NCBI GenBank assembly: GCA_900100895.1
Contig: FMTX01000026.1
Coordinates: forward strand, 1-50,588
Direction of reading: 5' to 3'
Origin: Lachnospiraceae bacterium YSD2013
GTDB taxonomy: Bacteria > Bacillota > Clostridia > Lachnospirales > Lachnospiraceae
Length of the DNA stretch: 50,588 bases
Shown: positions 1 to 9,059 of the stretch, one piece after another
How the letters are laid out: each line of letters begins with the position of its first letter
Numbering within the stretch: position 1 is the stretch's first letter
The notes under the pieces: model-generated
Databases searched by the model: none
What the model saw: only the letters and a program-made list of their open reading frames with translations
Told to the model about the DNA's origin: nothing
Position numbers and translations under genes: made by a program

Positions 1-51
1 TGCGGTAGGAACAACGGACCAATCCACAGCATCTTTAACAGCATACCCTAA
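1..51 (+). CDS. Possible 3' end of an upstream gene (partial)
   Basis: Frame 1 is open from the window edge to a TAA at 49-51 and would encode the last 16 residues of a protein (ending FNSIP). It is too short to assign a family or to be sure it is coding. The only support is that it is open and lies just upstream of a gene on the same strand. Bases 52-91 hold only an AT-rich stretch with TATAAT at 84-89. Confidence 0.25.
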   Translation, partial: CGRNNGPIHSIFNSIP

Positions 52-101
52 CCTGTAGAAAAGGTAAAGAAGGGGTATGACTATATAATACGAGGTAACT
101 C

Positions 102-1277
102 ATGAGGAGGAGTCCGAATTACATTCTTAAAGAAATGCAAGGACACTATTATCTTATCCCCTTTGGGCAGGCAAGCGCCGATTTTTCAAAGGATGTTGAG
201 GTCAATGAAGTAGGTGCATTTATATGGAATCTGCTTGAGAATGACATGGAAGCATCGGAAGTTGTGGACGCTTGTATGAAAGAATACGAGTGCCCGCCCG
301 AGCAGTACGACAACGTGAAGGCTGTTGTGGAGACTTTTTTTGACCAAATGTTTGAGGGCGGACTGCTTGTTTGGACCATAAAGCGTAAGCCGCTTCACGG
401 CGATATTCTGCGTAAGTATGCCATCGCAGGCTTTAATGTGCATGTTACCGGAAGCCCGGATATAGATTTGTCGCCCTTGGATGATTATATTGCCAAAAGA
501 ATAAGGCCGGCGGATACACTGACGGTTAATATGGTGCGACTCACCAGAGAAGAAATTGCTGAGAAAAGTGCAATTACCCCCGGTGAGACATTTATAACAC
601 AAAACGAAGCTGCGAATATTTACAGAGGTCCTTACGGATACAGGCTCGAGATTAAAGATTGCCAAAATGTTGCGAGAATATTGATTAATGAAAAAGGCGA
701 CTATGCCGTTATCGAGTATACGGAAGGCGATATTGCGGAAATGAGTCAGGAACTGTTTCTGGCAATCCGTGTGCCTTTTACATATTTCGCGGCCAAACAC
801 GGGTTGATAGCCATTCATTCGGCTTCCATTGTATACAGAGGTAAGGGCTGGCTTTTCTCAGGAAGGGCCATGATCGGAAAGTCTACGCATACGAATCTTT
901 GGAAAAAGTACGCGGGTGTAAAAATTTTTAACGGAGATATGAACCTTTTGGGTGTCGAAGACAGTCTTATACATATGTACGGTATTCCGTGGTGCGGAGA
1001 ATCAGGCATTTCGGAGCCCGGCAAATACTCTGTTGCCGGAATAACGTTCCTAAAGCAAGCGCCCGATAATCGGGTTACGGAATTGATAGGCAACGAGAGA
1101 GTATTAAAGATACTGAGGAGACTTTTCTCTCCCCTATGGAATGAAGAACTTCTTGGAAACTATGTTTTTTTTGCTCAAAACATTGCGGAAACTGTTTGCC
1201 TGTGCGAGCTTGAATGCACCGCTGATAAAAGGGCTTTTGAAGTAATGAAATCTTTTATCGACGAACAGGTTTTGTGA
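102..1277 (+). CDS. PqqD-like RRE domain fused to HPr-kinase-like domain
   Basis: This 391-residue protein has two parts. Residues 1-92 resemble PqqD / lasso B1 RiPP-recognition domains (mixed strands, then helices around DMEASEVVDACMKEY). Residues about 220-391 resemble HPr kinase/phosphorylase-related kinases: His239 in an IHSAS motif, P-loop GRAMIGKST at 254-262, and NGDM at 277-280 in the metal-site region. In paeninodin-type lasso clusters separate PqqD and HprK-like proteins bind the leader and phosphorylate the peptide; here the two functions appear fused. The middle (93-215) is unassigned. The ATG at 102 has GAGG at 92-95. The gene lies directly upstream of a protein with a lasso-type leader (1392) and an ABC exporter (1917), so that leader is its likely partner. 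The P-loop is slightly unusual (AMIGKS instead of DSGAGKS), so catalysis is not assured. Confidence 0.75.
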   Translation: MRRSPNYILKEMQGHYYLIPFGQASADFSKDVEVNEVGAFIWNLLENDMEASEVVDACMKEYECPPEQYDNVKAVVETFFDQMFEGGLLVWTIKRKPLHGDILRKYAIAGFNVHVTGSPDIDLSPLDDYIAKRIRPADTLTVNMVRLTREEIAEKSAITPGETFITQNEAANIYRGPYGYRLEIKDCQNVARILINEKGDYAVIEYTEGDIAEMSQELFLAIRVPFTYFAAKHGLIAIHSASIVYRGKGWLFSGRAMIGKSTHTNLWKKYAGVKIFNGDMNLLGVEDSLIHMYGIPWCGESGISEPGKYSVAGITFLKQAPDNRVTELIGNERVLKILRRLFSPLWNEELLGNYVFFAQNIAETVCLCELECTADKRAFEVMKSFIDEQVL

Positions 1278-1320
1278 TTTTGGGAAAATGTTACGTTTTC
1301 GTTAGAATTGTCTGAAAGCG

Positions 1321-1348
1321 TTGACACTTGATTCTCATGTGATATAGT
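1321..1348 (+). promoter_or_regulatory. Sigma-A-type promoter of the leader-bearing gene
   Basis: A perfect -35 TTGACA (1321-1326) is followed after 16 bases by TATAGT (1343-1348, 5 of 6 matches). It lies about 45 bases before the ATG at 1392. It would give this gene its own strong promoter, separate from the kinase fusion upstream. Confidence 0.7.
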
Positions 1349-1391
1349 TTATACAAGATTATAGGGGAAATGGTAGCGAAGGAGAATTGTA

Positions 1392-1844
1392 ATGGCAAAA
1401 GAATTTATCAGTCCAGCAATAGTGTCGTTAAGCCTTGAAGATACTGAAGGCTTCTTTTGCGTTCGTGGAAGCGGTCAAATTGATGAACCCAAGGGAGACT
1501 GGGATATCACTTGCAGATACGACGGACATAACACAGGTCACCACTCGGTAGTACATGTTCAGGCCAATCATCACGGCGATTATAGCGGTGAGTGCCTTAC
1601 GATGACATTCAGACTTAATAACGGATTTAAGATGAAGGAAGTTAAGAACGCAAGCGGTACATGGGTAAGAAAGCTCTCCGAGAGCAGATTTACCATTACC
1701 AGAAACGGTCACTTCAATCCCACTGAGAGTGTTGGCTTCTGCTTTGAAATCGTAGTTGAAAACAGCCCTTATTACGGATCCATCGGTAAGACCGGTGAAT
1801 ACAGACCTTGCGATATTGAATGTGTAAGTTACACTTCGGCGTAA
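1392..1844 (+). CDS. Leader-bearing CBM2-like small protein, possible RiPP-type precursor
   Basis: No family was recognised with certainty for this 150-residue protein. Residues 5-18 read F-x2-P-x-I-x2-L-x-L-x-D-T, which fits the lasso-leader pattern [YF]-x2-P-x-L ... T and aligns without gaps to the two short precursors at 22878 and 23079. After Thr18-Glu19 comes Gly20, the usual place for a core start, but there is no Asp/Glu at core positions 7-9, so a classic lasso ring is not possible. Residues 35-140 look like a beta-sandwich carbohydrate-binding module: a strand LTMTFRL, a Gly turn, KNASGTW, then FTITRNGHFNP and ESVGFCFEI, recalling CBM2. There is no Sec signal peptide. It sits between a PqqD-kinase fusion and an ABC exporter and has its own strong promoter and terminator, as an abundant exported product would. 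RBS GAAGGAG is at 1378-1384. Confidence 0.7.
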   Translation: MAKEFISPAIVSLSLEDTEGFFCVRGSGQIDEPKGDWDITCRYDGHNTGHHSVVHVQANHHGDYSGECLTMTFRLNNGFKMKEVKNASGTWVRKLSESRFTITRNGHFNPTESVGFCFEIVVENSPYYGSIGKTGEYRPCDIECVSYTSA

Positions 1845-1875
1845 TTAAATTCTATTTTTATATGACTATATTTCG

Positions 1876-1906
1876 GACGCACCACTGGTTCAGTGGTGCG
1901 TCTTTT
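1876..1906 (+). terminator. Intrinsic terminator overlapping the next gene's RBS region
   Basis: A 12-bp perfect stem (1876-1887 with 1891-1902) with a 3-base loop GTT is followed by TCTTTT. The TGAGG ribosome site of the ABC exporter starts right at the end of the T tract, so the exporter can be read only by read-through or from a promoter not seen here. Confidence 0.85.
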
Positions 1907-1916
1907 GAGGCTAATA

Positions 1917-3698
1917 ATGCTTAAAAAAGTTAATCATTATGCCAAAAGAATAAAAGAAGGCCGACTGAAAGAAGTTATCGCGCAGTTAAAGTGGATTTAC
2001 AGATATGCGCGGTCTCATAAGTTCGCGATAGGAATCTATACGCTACTAGGTTTATCGGGAACAGTTGTATCTCTTTTGGGAAGCTTGGTTTCAAGAGACC
2101 TGGTAGATATTATTACCGGTCACAATACGGGTGCGCTCTTGACAACATTTTGCCTTATGATAGGCACGACCTTGGGAGGAACATTTATCGGACAGGCGTC
2201 CAGTTACATTTCTACCAAAGTAGGCATGACGGTTGACAATGAGATTAAGGCAAGTCTGTTTGACGATATAATGAATGTCGAGTGGGAATCGTTGTCCAAG
2301 TACCGTTCGGGCGAACTTGTCGCCAGATGGAACGGTGATGCATCCAGAATCTCTTCCGGTATCCTTAACATGATACCGAACCTTGTTATTTATATTTTCA
2401 GATTCTTCAGTTCTTTGATTTTGGTAATAAGATACGATGCTTCTTTTGCAATATTTGCGCTTGCAGGCATTCCCATCAGCCTCTTTATTTCCAGAAGCAG
2501 TATGCGACGTATGCAGAAGAATAACATGGGTACGTTAAAGGTTTCTACGGAGCTTTCGGCGTTTAATCAGGAAACATTTGCGAATGTTCAGACGGTTAAG
2601 GCATTTGATATGCTTTCTTTGTACTCCAAGAGACTACGCGTCTTACAGAAGGAATATCTGAACGTTCAGTTAAAATATCAGAAGGCAGAGATACTTAACG
2701 CTATTATTATGACTTTTGTATCGATGCTTGTTTCCTATTCTGCGCAGGGATGGGGAATTTACAAGGTGTGGAGCGGAGCCATTACATATGGTACCATGAC
2801 AATGTTTATTACGTTGTCGACGACGCTTTCTTCCACAGTTAACAGTCTTCTCGGACTGTTCCCTACTGCCATAGGTATAGCTAACTCGTCAAAACGACTT
2901 ATGGATCTTACAAATCTTCCCAAGGAAGATTACGGTAACCGTGATGAGGTTAAGGCTTTCTTTGAGAAACATAAGGATGAGGGCGTGGGTTTGTCTATAA
3001 GAGACGTGACCTATGCGTATCCCAAAAGCGATATAGTATTTGAGAAAGTTTTCGCTGAAGCACATCCCCATGAAGTTGTCGCATTTGTAGGCCCTTCCGG
3101 CGAAGGAAAGACTACGATGTTAAGGTTTCTTTTGTCAATTATCCGTGCTCAGAACGGTGAAGGATTTATATGTGCCGGTGACGGAACGCCCGAAAACGGC
3201 GGAGAATGTATGAAGTTGTCAGCTTCAGCAAGACAGTTATTCGCATATGTTCCACAGGGCAACACCATGTTTTCCGGTACGATAGCCAGCAATATGCGTA
3301 ATGTTAAGGAAGATGCAACCGATGAGGAGATAATTGAGGCATTGAAGCTTGCCTGCGCCTGGAGATTTGTTGAGAAGCTTCCCAACGGAATCAACAGCGA
3401 GATTATGGAGCGTGGCGGCGGATTCTCGGAAGGTCAGTCGCAGAGATTGTCCATTGCGAGAGCTTTACTCAGAAAATCACCCATTCTTTTGCTGGATGAA
3501 GCAACATCTGCGCTGGATATAGCAACAGAAAGGGAAGTATTAAAGAATATTATGTGCGATAATTACCCTAGGACTTGTATAGTTACAACACACAGACCTT
3601 CGGTGCTTAACATTTGCTCAAGAGTTTATTCCATAAGCGACAAGAAATGTACGATTATGGACAAGGACGCAATCGAGAAGATGATTTCGGATTTTTAG
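1917..3698 (+). CDS. ABC transporter, fused permease and ATPase (peptide-export type)
   Basis: This 593-residue half-transporter has a six-helix type I exporter membrane domain (about 1-330) and a C-terminal ATPase: Walker A GPSGEGKTT (about 392-400), Q-loop in AYVPQGNTMF, signature FSEGQ (about 503-507), Walker B ILLLDE (about 523-528) and the H-loop histidine near 559. There is no N-terminal C39 peptidase, so it would not cleave a double-glycine leader. The frame extends upstream to a GTG at 1893, but that codon lies inside the terminator hairpin; the ATG at 1917 with TGAGG at 1906-1910 is preferred. Position after the leader-bearing protein suggests it exports that product. It resembles the second exporter at 37176, including YVPQGNT(M/L)FSGTI. 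Confidence 0.85.
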   Translation: MLKKVNHYAKRIKEGRLKEVIAQLKWIYRYARSHKFAIGIYTLLGLSGTVVSLLGSLVSRDLVDIITGHNTGALLTTFCLMIGTTLGGTFIGQASSYISTKVGMTVDNEIKASLFDDIMNVEWESLSKYRSGELVARWNGDASRISSGILNMIPNLVIYIFRFFSSLILVIRYDASFAIFALAGIPISLFISRSSMRRMQKNNMGTLKVSTELSAFNQETFANVQTVKAFDMLSLYSKRLRVLQKEYLNVQLKYQKAEILNAIIMTFVSMLVSYSAQGWGIYKVWSGAITYGTMTMFITLSTTLSSTVNSLLGLFPTAIGIANSSKRLMDLTNLPKEDYGNRDEVKAFFEKHKDEGVGLSIRDVTYAYPKSDIVFEKVFAEAHPHEVVAFVGPSGEGKTTMLRFLLSIIRAQNGEGFICAGDGTPENGGECMKLSASARQLFAYVPQGNTMFSGTIASNMRNVKEDATDEEIIEALKLACAWRFVEKLPNGINSEIMERGGGFSEGQSQRLSIARALLRKSPILLLDEATSALDIATEREVLKNIMCDNYPRTCIVTTHRPSVLNICSRVYSISDKKCTIMDKDAIEKMISDF

Positions 3699-3809
3699 CT
3701 CGCTTTGTGCAGGCGGACTCGATTGTATAGATGAATAATCGACGGAATAAGATAAAATATCGATATAGAGAAATTAAACTTGTTAGTGAAAAGGGAAAGT
3801 GAGGATGGT

Positions 3810-5612
3810 ATGAGGAAGTCAATTAAGAAATTTTGCATGTTTCTTATTGCGGCAATTTTCATGGGCCGCGTTCTGATTAATGACATCGCATATACCAGAG
3901 CAGACAGTCTTTCGGAAGAGTCGCAGCCCGCAGTGGAGACTACTGTTGAAGATGCAACAGATGGTGCGCCCGCGGTTGAAGAGGATGCAGATGAACCGGA
4001 AGATATAGTCGATGTTGAAGAAGATGAGGTTCCCGAAGCACCCGCTCCCGGTGAAGAGCCTTCAGAAGGAGATGTTTCATCCAACGATAACGAGGATGCA
4101 GAGCCCGCAGAAGGTGATGTTTCAGATAATGAGCCCTCCGTGGATGTATCTGAGAATGCACCCGCCGAGGAAGTGTCCGGTAACGAGCCTGCAGAGGGCG
4201 AGGTTTCGGGCAATGAGCCTGCTGCTGAAGATGTATCCAATAGTGACCCTGCGGAGTCCGACGTTTCAAACAATGAGCCTACAGAGGATGTTTCTGAGAA
4301 TAATCCGGGAGAAGAAGAGCCTGAGCCCGTGAAGCCTGTTGCTCCTACTACCGTGAAATTCTTTGTTATCATTCAGCCTGAAATGGCCAATATTGATCCT
4401 GAGGTATCAGATGGTACCGCAATAGGTAATCCTTCGGAAAAATATGTTGACGGATATCGTCCGTATTATATCTATAAGGATTTTGAAAGCGCAGTTAAGG
4501 CTGCAAAGGGTGATAAGGAAGCCTTAAAGAAGAATTTACGTACAGGAATACTGTCTTATACATATTCCGGCGAATTTACCGAAAGACTTTCGATTTCCGA
4601 ATATCTTGGTTCCAATAAATTGTATGAAGAGGGTGCCACTGCAGACAGAACCGTTGAGAACTTACTCGGTGTGGATTTAAACAAAATCGGAACATACCAG
4701 TTTGAGACCAAGGACGGCGCAGAGACCGGCAATATCATTTATGCATACGGTTCAATGATTGACTGGTATGTATTAAAAGATATGGGTCATTCTTACTGGC
4801 ACGCAGACGGCTTCTATAATACCGCTAAAGTTTATCTTTTAGACAAGTACAAGGACTTTGGTGAGGCCAAAGAATTTGAATATAACGGCGCTTCCAAGAT
4901 TTCTGATGAAGCTGTTGCTATTAAGAGCATTGTAGCAGGAGCTGCCGGCGAGCTTCCCGGTGAGTTTGTTGTCGTTAATGTTTTATATTACGACGCTGAC
5001 AATAACCCTTCTGAAATGATTGAAGAAGGCGACTACAAGGCAATTGCGACGATTAAGTATGTGAATAAGGTTGAAGGTGTTGATTTCTATCACGATTATG
5101 ATTATGAAAGTGATACTTTCCCTGTAGAGTTCCCGGTTAAGGTTAAGGCTGCTTCAACGCCAACACCTACACCTACTCCTACACCCACACCCACACCTAC
5201 ACCCACACCTACCCCTACGCCGACTCCCACACCTGAGCCGACTCCCACTCCTACTCCGGAACCTACACCTACACCGGCGCCTGTTCCTACACCTACTCCT
5301 ACGCCTGCACCGGTTCCCGCGCCCGCGCCTGAAGAGGTAGTTGAGGAAGAGCCTGTTCCTATGGTTGAAGTTATTGAGGCTGTTGAGCCTGTAGAGGAAG
5401 AAGAGTCAGAAGAAAAGACAATCGGCGACGGAGATGTTCCGCTTTATGACGGGCTCGAGATTGAAGATGATGAAACGCCTCTTGCGGCTTTCGGTGATTG
5501 CTGGATTCACTGGTTAATTCTTCTTTTGACTGTATTGTATGCAGTATATGTAATTATTCAGGCTATCAGAAATCGCAAGACCATTCAGGAACTTACGGAA
5601 GAGGAGGAATAA
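3810..5612 (+). CDS. Secreted surface protein with acidic repeats, TPTP linker and C-terminal TM anchor
   Basis: This 600-residue protein starts at the ATG at 3810 with GAGG five bases upstream; an in-frame TTG at 3780 is less likely. It has a basic start and hydrophobic signal segment (about 1-28), an acidic stretch (about 35-185) with eight imperfect DVS-x-NEPAE repeats, an unassigned globular part (about 185-325), and an Ig-like/MBG-like part (about 335-445) ending in [12 protein letters not shown] (TP)n linker (about 449-505) and an acidic spacer follow, then one membrane helix ([19 protein letters not shown]) with a basic cytoplasmic tail. No LPXTG motif is present. It is probably a stalk-like wall-spanning protein; its ligand is unknown. 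It is followed after two bases by a small membrane protein. Confidence 0.8.
   Translation: MRKSIKKFCMFLIAAIFMGRVLINDIAYTRADSLSEESQPAVETTVEDATDGAPAVEEDADEPEDIVDVEEDEVPEAPAPGEEPSEGDVSSNDNEDAEPAEGDVSDNEPSVDVSENAPAEEVSGNEPAEGEVSGNEPAAEDVSNSDPAESDVSNNEPTEDVSENNPGEEEPEPVKPVAPTTVKFFVIIQPEMANIDPEVSDGTAIGNPSEKYVDGYRPYYIYKDFESAVKAAKGDKEALKKNLRTGILSYTYSGEFTERLSISEYLGSNKLYEEGATADRTVENLLGVDLNKIGTYQFETKDGAETGNIIYAYGSMIDWYVLKDMGHSYWHADGFYNTAKVYLLDKYKDFGEAKEFEYNGASKISDEAVAIKSIVAGAAGELPGEFVVVNVLYYDADNNPSEMIEEGDYKAIATIKYVNKVEGVDFYHDYDYESDTFPVEFPVKVKAASTPTPTPTPTPTPTPTPTPTPTPTPTPEPTPTPTPEPTPTPAPVPTPTPTPAPVPAPAPEEVVEEEPVPMVEVIEAVEPVEEEESEEKTIGDGDVPLYDGLEIEDDETPLAAFGDCWIHWLILLLTVLYAVYVIIQAIRNRKTIQELTEEEE
4066..4310 (+). 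repeat. Acidic DVSxNEPAE coding repeats
   Basis: About eight degenerate copies of a 9-12 residue unit, for example EVSGNEPAE and DVSDNEPS, lie in tandem in the surface protein at 3810. Codon usage differs between copies, so this is an old protein-level repeat rather than a recent DNA expansion. Confidence 0.7.
5155..5325 (+). repeat. Thr-Pro coding repeat (linker)
   Basis: Tandem ACx-CCx codons encode an uninterrupted and then interrupted (TP)n tract with a few Glu-Pro and Ala-Pro-Val-Pro units. It is a typical extended linker between an extracellular domain and a membrane anchor. The near-identical 6-base units could allow length variation by slippage. Confidence 0.8.
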
Positions 5613-5614
5613 GT

Positions 5615-5821
5615 ATGGAGAAGGCTAAGAGACAGAACTTAATAAACTGCATAGTAACACTGGTCTTTTTCATTGCTTTGGCTGTTTGTTACTTCTTTTG
5701 GAAGTGCAAGTTAGACCTTCCTATAACAATCGTTGCGGTAGCTATAGGAATCGCCGGATTGGTACTGTTATTCGTGCAGAACAAGAAGATTAAAGATTTA
5801 TCTTCAGACACAGAAGAATAG
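5615..5821 (+). CDS. Small membrane protein, two TM segments
   Basis: This 68-residue protein has two hydrophobic helices (about 8-27 and 34-53) with short charged ends and an acidic C-terminus. The ATG at 5615 follows GGAGGAATAAGT, the RBS being inside the end of the preceding gene, so it is translated with the surface protein at 3810. Family not recognised. The context suggests a membrane partner of that protein. Confidence 0.7.
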   Translation: MEKAKRQNLINCIVTLVFFIALAVCYFFWKCKLDLPITIVAVAIGIAGLVLLFVQNKKIKDLSSDTEE

Positions 5822-5836
5822 TTAAAAAATACTTAA

Positions 5837-5867
5837 GGGGGCTTCTGCTATGAAGCCTCCGATTTTT
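5837..5867 (+). terminator. Intrinsic terminator
   Basis: A 9-bp stem with one G-U pair (5837-5845 with 5852-5860), a 6-base loop and TTTTT at 5863-5867. It ends the unit of the two genes from 3810. A TATAAT at 5872-5877 follows at once and may be the -10 of the next gene, but no good -35 was found. Confidence 0.75.
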
Positions 5868-5919
5868 GTGTTATAATATACAATTGTTAAGTTATAGATT
5901 TGAGAGAGTGTAACGGGAA

Positions 5920-6546
5920 ATGGAAATCAAGGAATTATTAGGGCCATTTTTGTTGAAGCTACCGTCATATGCTTATTCACACATATACGATATTGTTGTA
6001 TATGAATTGGGCATTCTGGCGGCTGTTTTGGTGTGCTTTTTTAAAGACCCCATCAAATCGTTCAACAGAAAACTGGTTTTTGGTAAGACAGAAATTGATG
6101 TTAAGGCCAAGAGAGACCCTGAGGAAGAAAGCACATCCCCGGTGCGTTCCGCTGTAATGAATTACCGCAGACGTAATATGATAATAATAACAATTGCCGG
6201 TTTTATCAGTGAGGCTTTGTTTCAAGTCTTTGCAGTATATTCCAAGAGAATAGAGCCTGTTTACAGTTGGTCGTTCATAGCGTTTATTACACCGGTTGCC
6301 GTATATTATTTTGTTGAGGTAATGTGCAGCTGGATTGGCCGCATCGTAGGCGTGGTTTCCATTGTTGCCGTATTCTATGCCAACAGATACTACTGTTTGA
6401 TTAATGAAAACCATCATAAGACCTGCTATGCAATAAAGGCGCTTGTAATTATATATGGTTTGTTGGGAATAATTGTTCAGTTCTTCTATGTTAAAAAGTA
6501 CAATAAAAAGGTTAAGAACGAAGTAAAATCGCTCGAAGAAGAATAA
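5920..6546 (+). CDS. Integral membrane protein, unknown function
   Basis: This 208-residue protein has about five hydrophobic segments: near 23-41, 86-108, 117-132, 134-153 and 168-190. There is a charged cytoplasmic-looking loop between the first two (KSFNRK to YRRRN) and a Lys/Glu-rich C-terminus. No motif was recognised. RBS evidence is weak: the upstream AACGGGAA ends directly before the ATG at 5920, with GAGAG further up. It stands alone between a terminator and ugd. Confidence 0.6.
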   Translation: MEIKELLGPFLLKLPSYAYSHIYDIVVYELGILAAVLVCFFKDPIKSFNRKLVFGKTEIDVKAKRDPEEESTSPVRSAVMNYRRRNMIIITIAGFISEALFQVFAVYSKRIEPVYSWSFIAFITPVAVYYFVEVMCSWIGRIVGVVSIVAVFYANRYYCLINENHHKTCYAIKALVIIYGLLGIIVQFFYVKKYNKKVKNEVKSLEEE

Positions 6547-6601
6547 TTCGCAGCGTTTGCCGGATTTAGGCATATAAAGAGTAAATCGGAGGAATTTGAG
6601 G

Positions 6602-7831
6602 ATGAAAATTGCAGTTGCAGGTACAGGTTATGTGGGATTATCCATATCGGTACTTCTTTCACAGCATAATGATGTTACTGCTGTAGATATTATTGAGGAT
6701 AAGGTTAAGCTTATCAACAGCGGTAAGTCACCTATCCAGGACAAGGAGATTTCGGAGTATCTTGCTGAGAAGAAGCTTAATCTTAAGGCTACCACCGATG
6801 CTTCGGCAGCATACAAGGACGCTGATTTTGTAGTTATTTCCACACCTACCAACTACGATCCCAAGCTTAACTACTTTAACACGGAATCGGTAGAAGACGT
6901 TATCGAGAAAGTTCTTGCGGTTAACGACAAGGCTACCATGGTAATCAAGAGTACCGTTCCGGTAGGCTATACCGCTAAGATGCGTGAGAAATATAACACT
7001 AAGAGAATCATTTTCTCACCCGAGTTCTTACGTGAAGGAAAGGCTTTGTACGATAACCTTTATCCCTCGAGAATTATTGTGGGCGTTGTAAAGACAGATT
7101 CCGAAATGGTTGAAAAAGGAAAGACATTCGCTAACCTTTTGCTTGAAGGCGCGATTAAGAAAGACGTTACCAGCCTTGTAATGGATTCTACGGAAGCTGA
7201 GGCTGTTAAGCTTTTTGCCAATACATATCTTGCGCTTCGCGTAAGTTTCTTTAACGAACTTGATACCTATGCAGAGGTGAGAGGACTTAATACCAAGGAC
7301 ATTATCGAAGGTGTCTGCCTTGATCCCCGTATCGGTAATCATTACAACAATCCTTCTTTTGGCTACGGCGGATATTGCCTGCCCAAGGATACCAAGCAAC
7401 TACTTGCCAATTATCAGGATGTGCCCGAGAACCTCATCGAGGCAATTGTGGCAGCTAACTCCACAAGAAAAGATTTCGTAGCCGAGAGAATATTGGAAAA
7501 AGCAGGATACTACGAAGGTACCCACGGAAGAGACGGCACACCCGGTCACTCAGTTGTAGTAGGTATCTACAGACTTATTATGAAAGCTAATTCCGACAAC
7601 TTCAGACAGTCCAGTATTCAGGGTGTTATGAAGCGTCTTAAGGCTAAGGGCGCCGAGGTTGTAATCTACGAGCCCACACTTTCCGATACAGAGTTCTTTG
7701 GAAGTAAGGTTATCAATAACCTGGATGAATTTAAGAAGGTCTCCAAGGTTATCGTTGCGAACCGTTTCCAGCAGGAGCTTGAAGATGTAGCCGATAAGGT
7801 ATACACGAGAGATCTTTATTCAAGAGACTAA
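6602..7831 (+). CDS. ugd: UDP-glucose 6-dehydrogenase
   Basis: This 409-residue enzyme oxidises UDP-glucose to UDP-glucuronate with two NAD+ in the cytoplasm, supplying uronic acid for a surface polymer. The N-terminal NAD-binding motif GTGYVG is at 7-12. [28 protein letters not shown] and [20 protein letters not shown] match the short Ugd class of E. coli. The catalytic Cys259 lies in [10 protein letters not shown] and the conserved Lys/Asn in [18 protein letters not shown]. The length fits the family (about 390-410). The ATG at 6602 with GGAGG at 6588-6592 is chosen over an in-frame TTG at 6596. It is the first gene of a run ending at the terminator at 12027. Confidence 0.92.
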   Translation: MKIAVAGTGYVGLSISVLLSQHNDVTAVDIIEDKVKLINSGKSPIQDKEISEYLAEKKLNLKATTDASAAYKDADFVVISTPTNYDPKLNYFNTESVEDVIEKVLAVNDKATMVIKSTVPVGYTAKMREKYNTKRIIFSPEFLREGKALYDNLYPSRIIVGVVKTDSEMVEKGKTFANLLLEGAIKKDVTSLVMDSTEAEAVKLFANTYLALRVSFFNELDTYAEVRGLNTKDIIEGVCLDPRIGNHYNNPSFGYGGYCLPKDTKQLLANYQDVPENLIEAIVAANSTRKDFVAERILEKAGYYEGTHGRDGTPGHSVVVGIYRLIMKANSDNFRQSSIQGVMKRLKAKGAEVVIYEPTLSDTEFFGSKVINNLDEFKKVSKVIVANRFQQELEDVADKVYTRDLYSRD

Positions 7832-7853
7832 GAATTTGTGCGGAGAGATAAAA

Positions 7854-9035
7854 GTGGATAATTCGGTTAAAAATGTATTTATCATAGGCTCAAAGGGTAT
7901 TCCCTCCAATTACGGTGGATATGAGTCATTTGTGGACAGACTTACTGCTTACAGAAAGTCTGATAAAATCGCTTACACGGTAGCTTGCGTTGTCGAGCCC
8001 GAGAAATGGGACGGAACGGAAGGCTTCAGATACAATGAAGCCGACTGCTTTAACATTAAGTTCAAGAAGATTGGTCCCGCAAGAGCAATTTTCTATGATG
8101 TTGATGCTTTTAAACACTGTATCAAGATTATTAAGGAGCGTAAGATTGAGAGCCCGATAGTATACGTGCTTGCGTGCAGAATGGGCCCGTTCTTTAAGAA
8201 ATATGTTAAGCAGGTTCATAAGCTCGGCGGTAAGGTATTTGTTAATCCCGACGGCCACGAGTGGCTTCGCGCCAAGTGGAGCGCTCCCGTAAGAAAGTAC
8301 TGGAAGTTCTCCGAGCGCCTTATGGTTAAGAGTGCAGACCTTTTAATCTGTGACGCCAAGGCCATCGAGAAGTACATTCACGAAGAATATGACAAATACA
8401 AGCCCAATACCACATTTATTGCGTATGGCTCTAATATAGACAAGTCCGAACTTTCGGACAACGACGAGAAAGTTGTTAACTGGTACAAAGAAAAAGACGT
8501 TCGTCCCAAGGACTATTACCTTGTGGTAGGACGCTTCGTTCCCGAGAATAACTACGAGACCATGATTCGTGAGTTCATGAAGTCCGATACCAAGAAGGAT
8601 TTCGTGTTGATATCGAATGTTGAGAATAATGCTTTTTACGCAGACCTTAAGGCCAAGACCGGTTTTGATAAGGATAAGCGTATTAAGTTCGTGGGAACCG
8701 TGTACGACAGAGAACTTCTTAAGAAGATTCGTGAGAATGCTTACGGATACTTCCACGGTCACGAGGTGGGCGGTACGAACCCCAGCCTTCTTGAGAGCTT
8801 AGGCAGTACCGATTTGAACCTTCTTTTGGACGTATGCTTTAACAGAGAAGTCGGAGCCGACGGTGCAATATACTGGTCCAAAGAACCCGGCGTACTTGCG
8901 TCACTTATTGAGCGTGCCGACAAGATGACTCAGGAAGAGATTCACGAAATGAGTGTCAAGGCCAAGAACCGTATTTCGTCAGAGTACAGCTGGGACAAGA
9001 TCGTTCATGATTATGAGGAAGTTTTTTTGAAATAA
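7854..9035 (+). CDS. Glycosyltransferase, DUF1972 / Cps2T-WchF-like (rhamnosyltransferase family)
   Basis: This 393-residue protein opens with FIIGSKGIPSNYGGYESFV, the hallmark of the family that includes the beta-1,4-rhamnosyltransferases Cps2T/WchF; these add the second sugar to a lipid-linked capsule repeat unit. Other typical parts are VNPDGHEWLRAKW near 130-145, the GT-B C-terminal segment YLVVGRFVPENNYETMI, and GHEVGGTNPSLLESLG near 300-315. The start is probably the GTG at 7854 with GGAGAG at 7842-7847; a TTG at 7836 has no suitable RBS. It follows ugd by 22 bases. Donor and acceptor cannot be read from sequence, and no dTDP-rhamnose synthesis genes are in the window. Confidence 0.8.
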   Translation: MDNSVKNVFIIGSKGIPSNYGGYESFVDRLTAYRKSDKIAYTVACVVEPEKWDGTEGFRYNEADCFNIKFKKIGPARAIFYDVDAFKHCIKIIKERKIESPIVYVLACRMGPFFKKYVKQVHKLGGKVFVNPDGHEWLRAKWSAPVRKYWKFSERLMVKSADLLICDAKAIEKYIHEEYDKYKPNTTFIAYGSNIDKSELSDNDEKVVNWYKEKDVRPKDYYLVVGRFVPENNYETMIREFMKSDTKKDFVLISNVENNAFYADLKAKTGFDKDKRIKFVGTVYDRELLKKIRENAYGYFHGHEVGGTNPSLLESLGSTDLNLLLDVCFNREVGADGAIYWSKEPGVLASLIERADKMTQEEIHEMSVKAKNRISSEYSWDKIVHDYEEVFLK

Positions 9036-9059
9036 AGGCCGATTAGGGGGAATATCGGA

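Noticed and set aside
1411-1500. Classic lasso core after the leader of the 1392 gene
   Set aside because: No Asp or Glu at core positions 7-9 from Gly20 (Gly-Ser-Gly there), and the remainder looks like a folded domain.
1893-1919. GTG start for the first ABC exporter
   Set aside because: The codon lies inside the right arm of a 12-bp terminator hairpin and has no ribosome site; the ATG at 1917 has TGAGG at good spacing.
3695-4372. Long Ser/Thr-rich open frame on the minus strand
   Set aside because: It is the mirror of the acidic repeat region of the surface protein; no ribosome site or plausible domain, and composition follows from the plus-strand repeats.
5155-5325. Tandem short DNA repeats, considered as a CRISPR-like or satellite array
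   Set aside because: The repeats are in frame and encode a Thr-Pro linker within a gene; there are no spacers.
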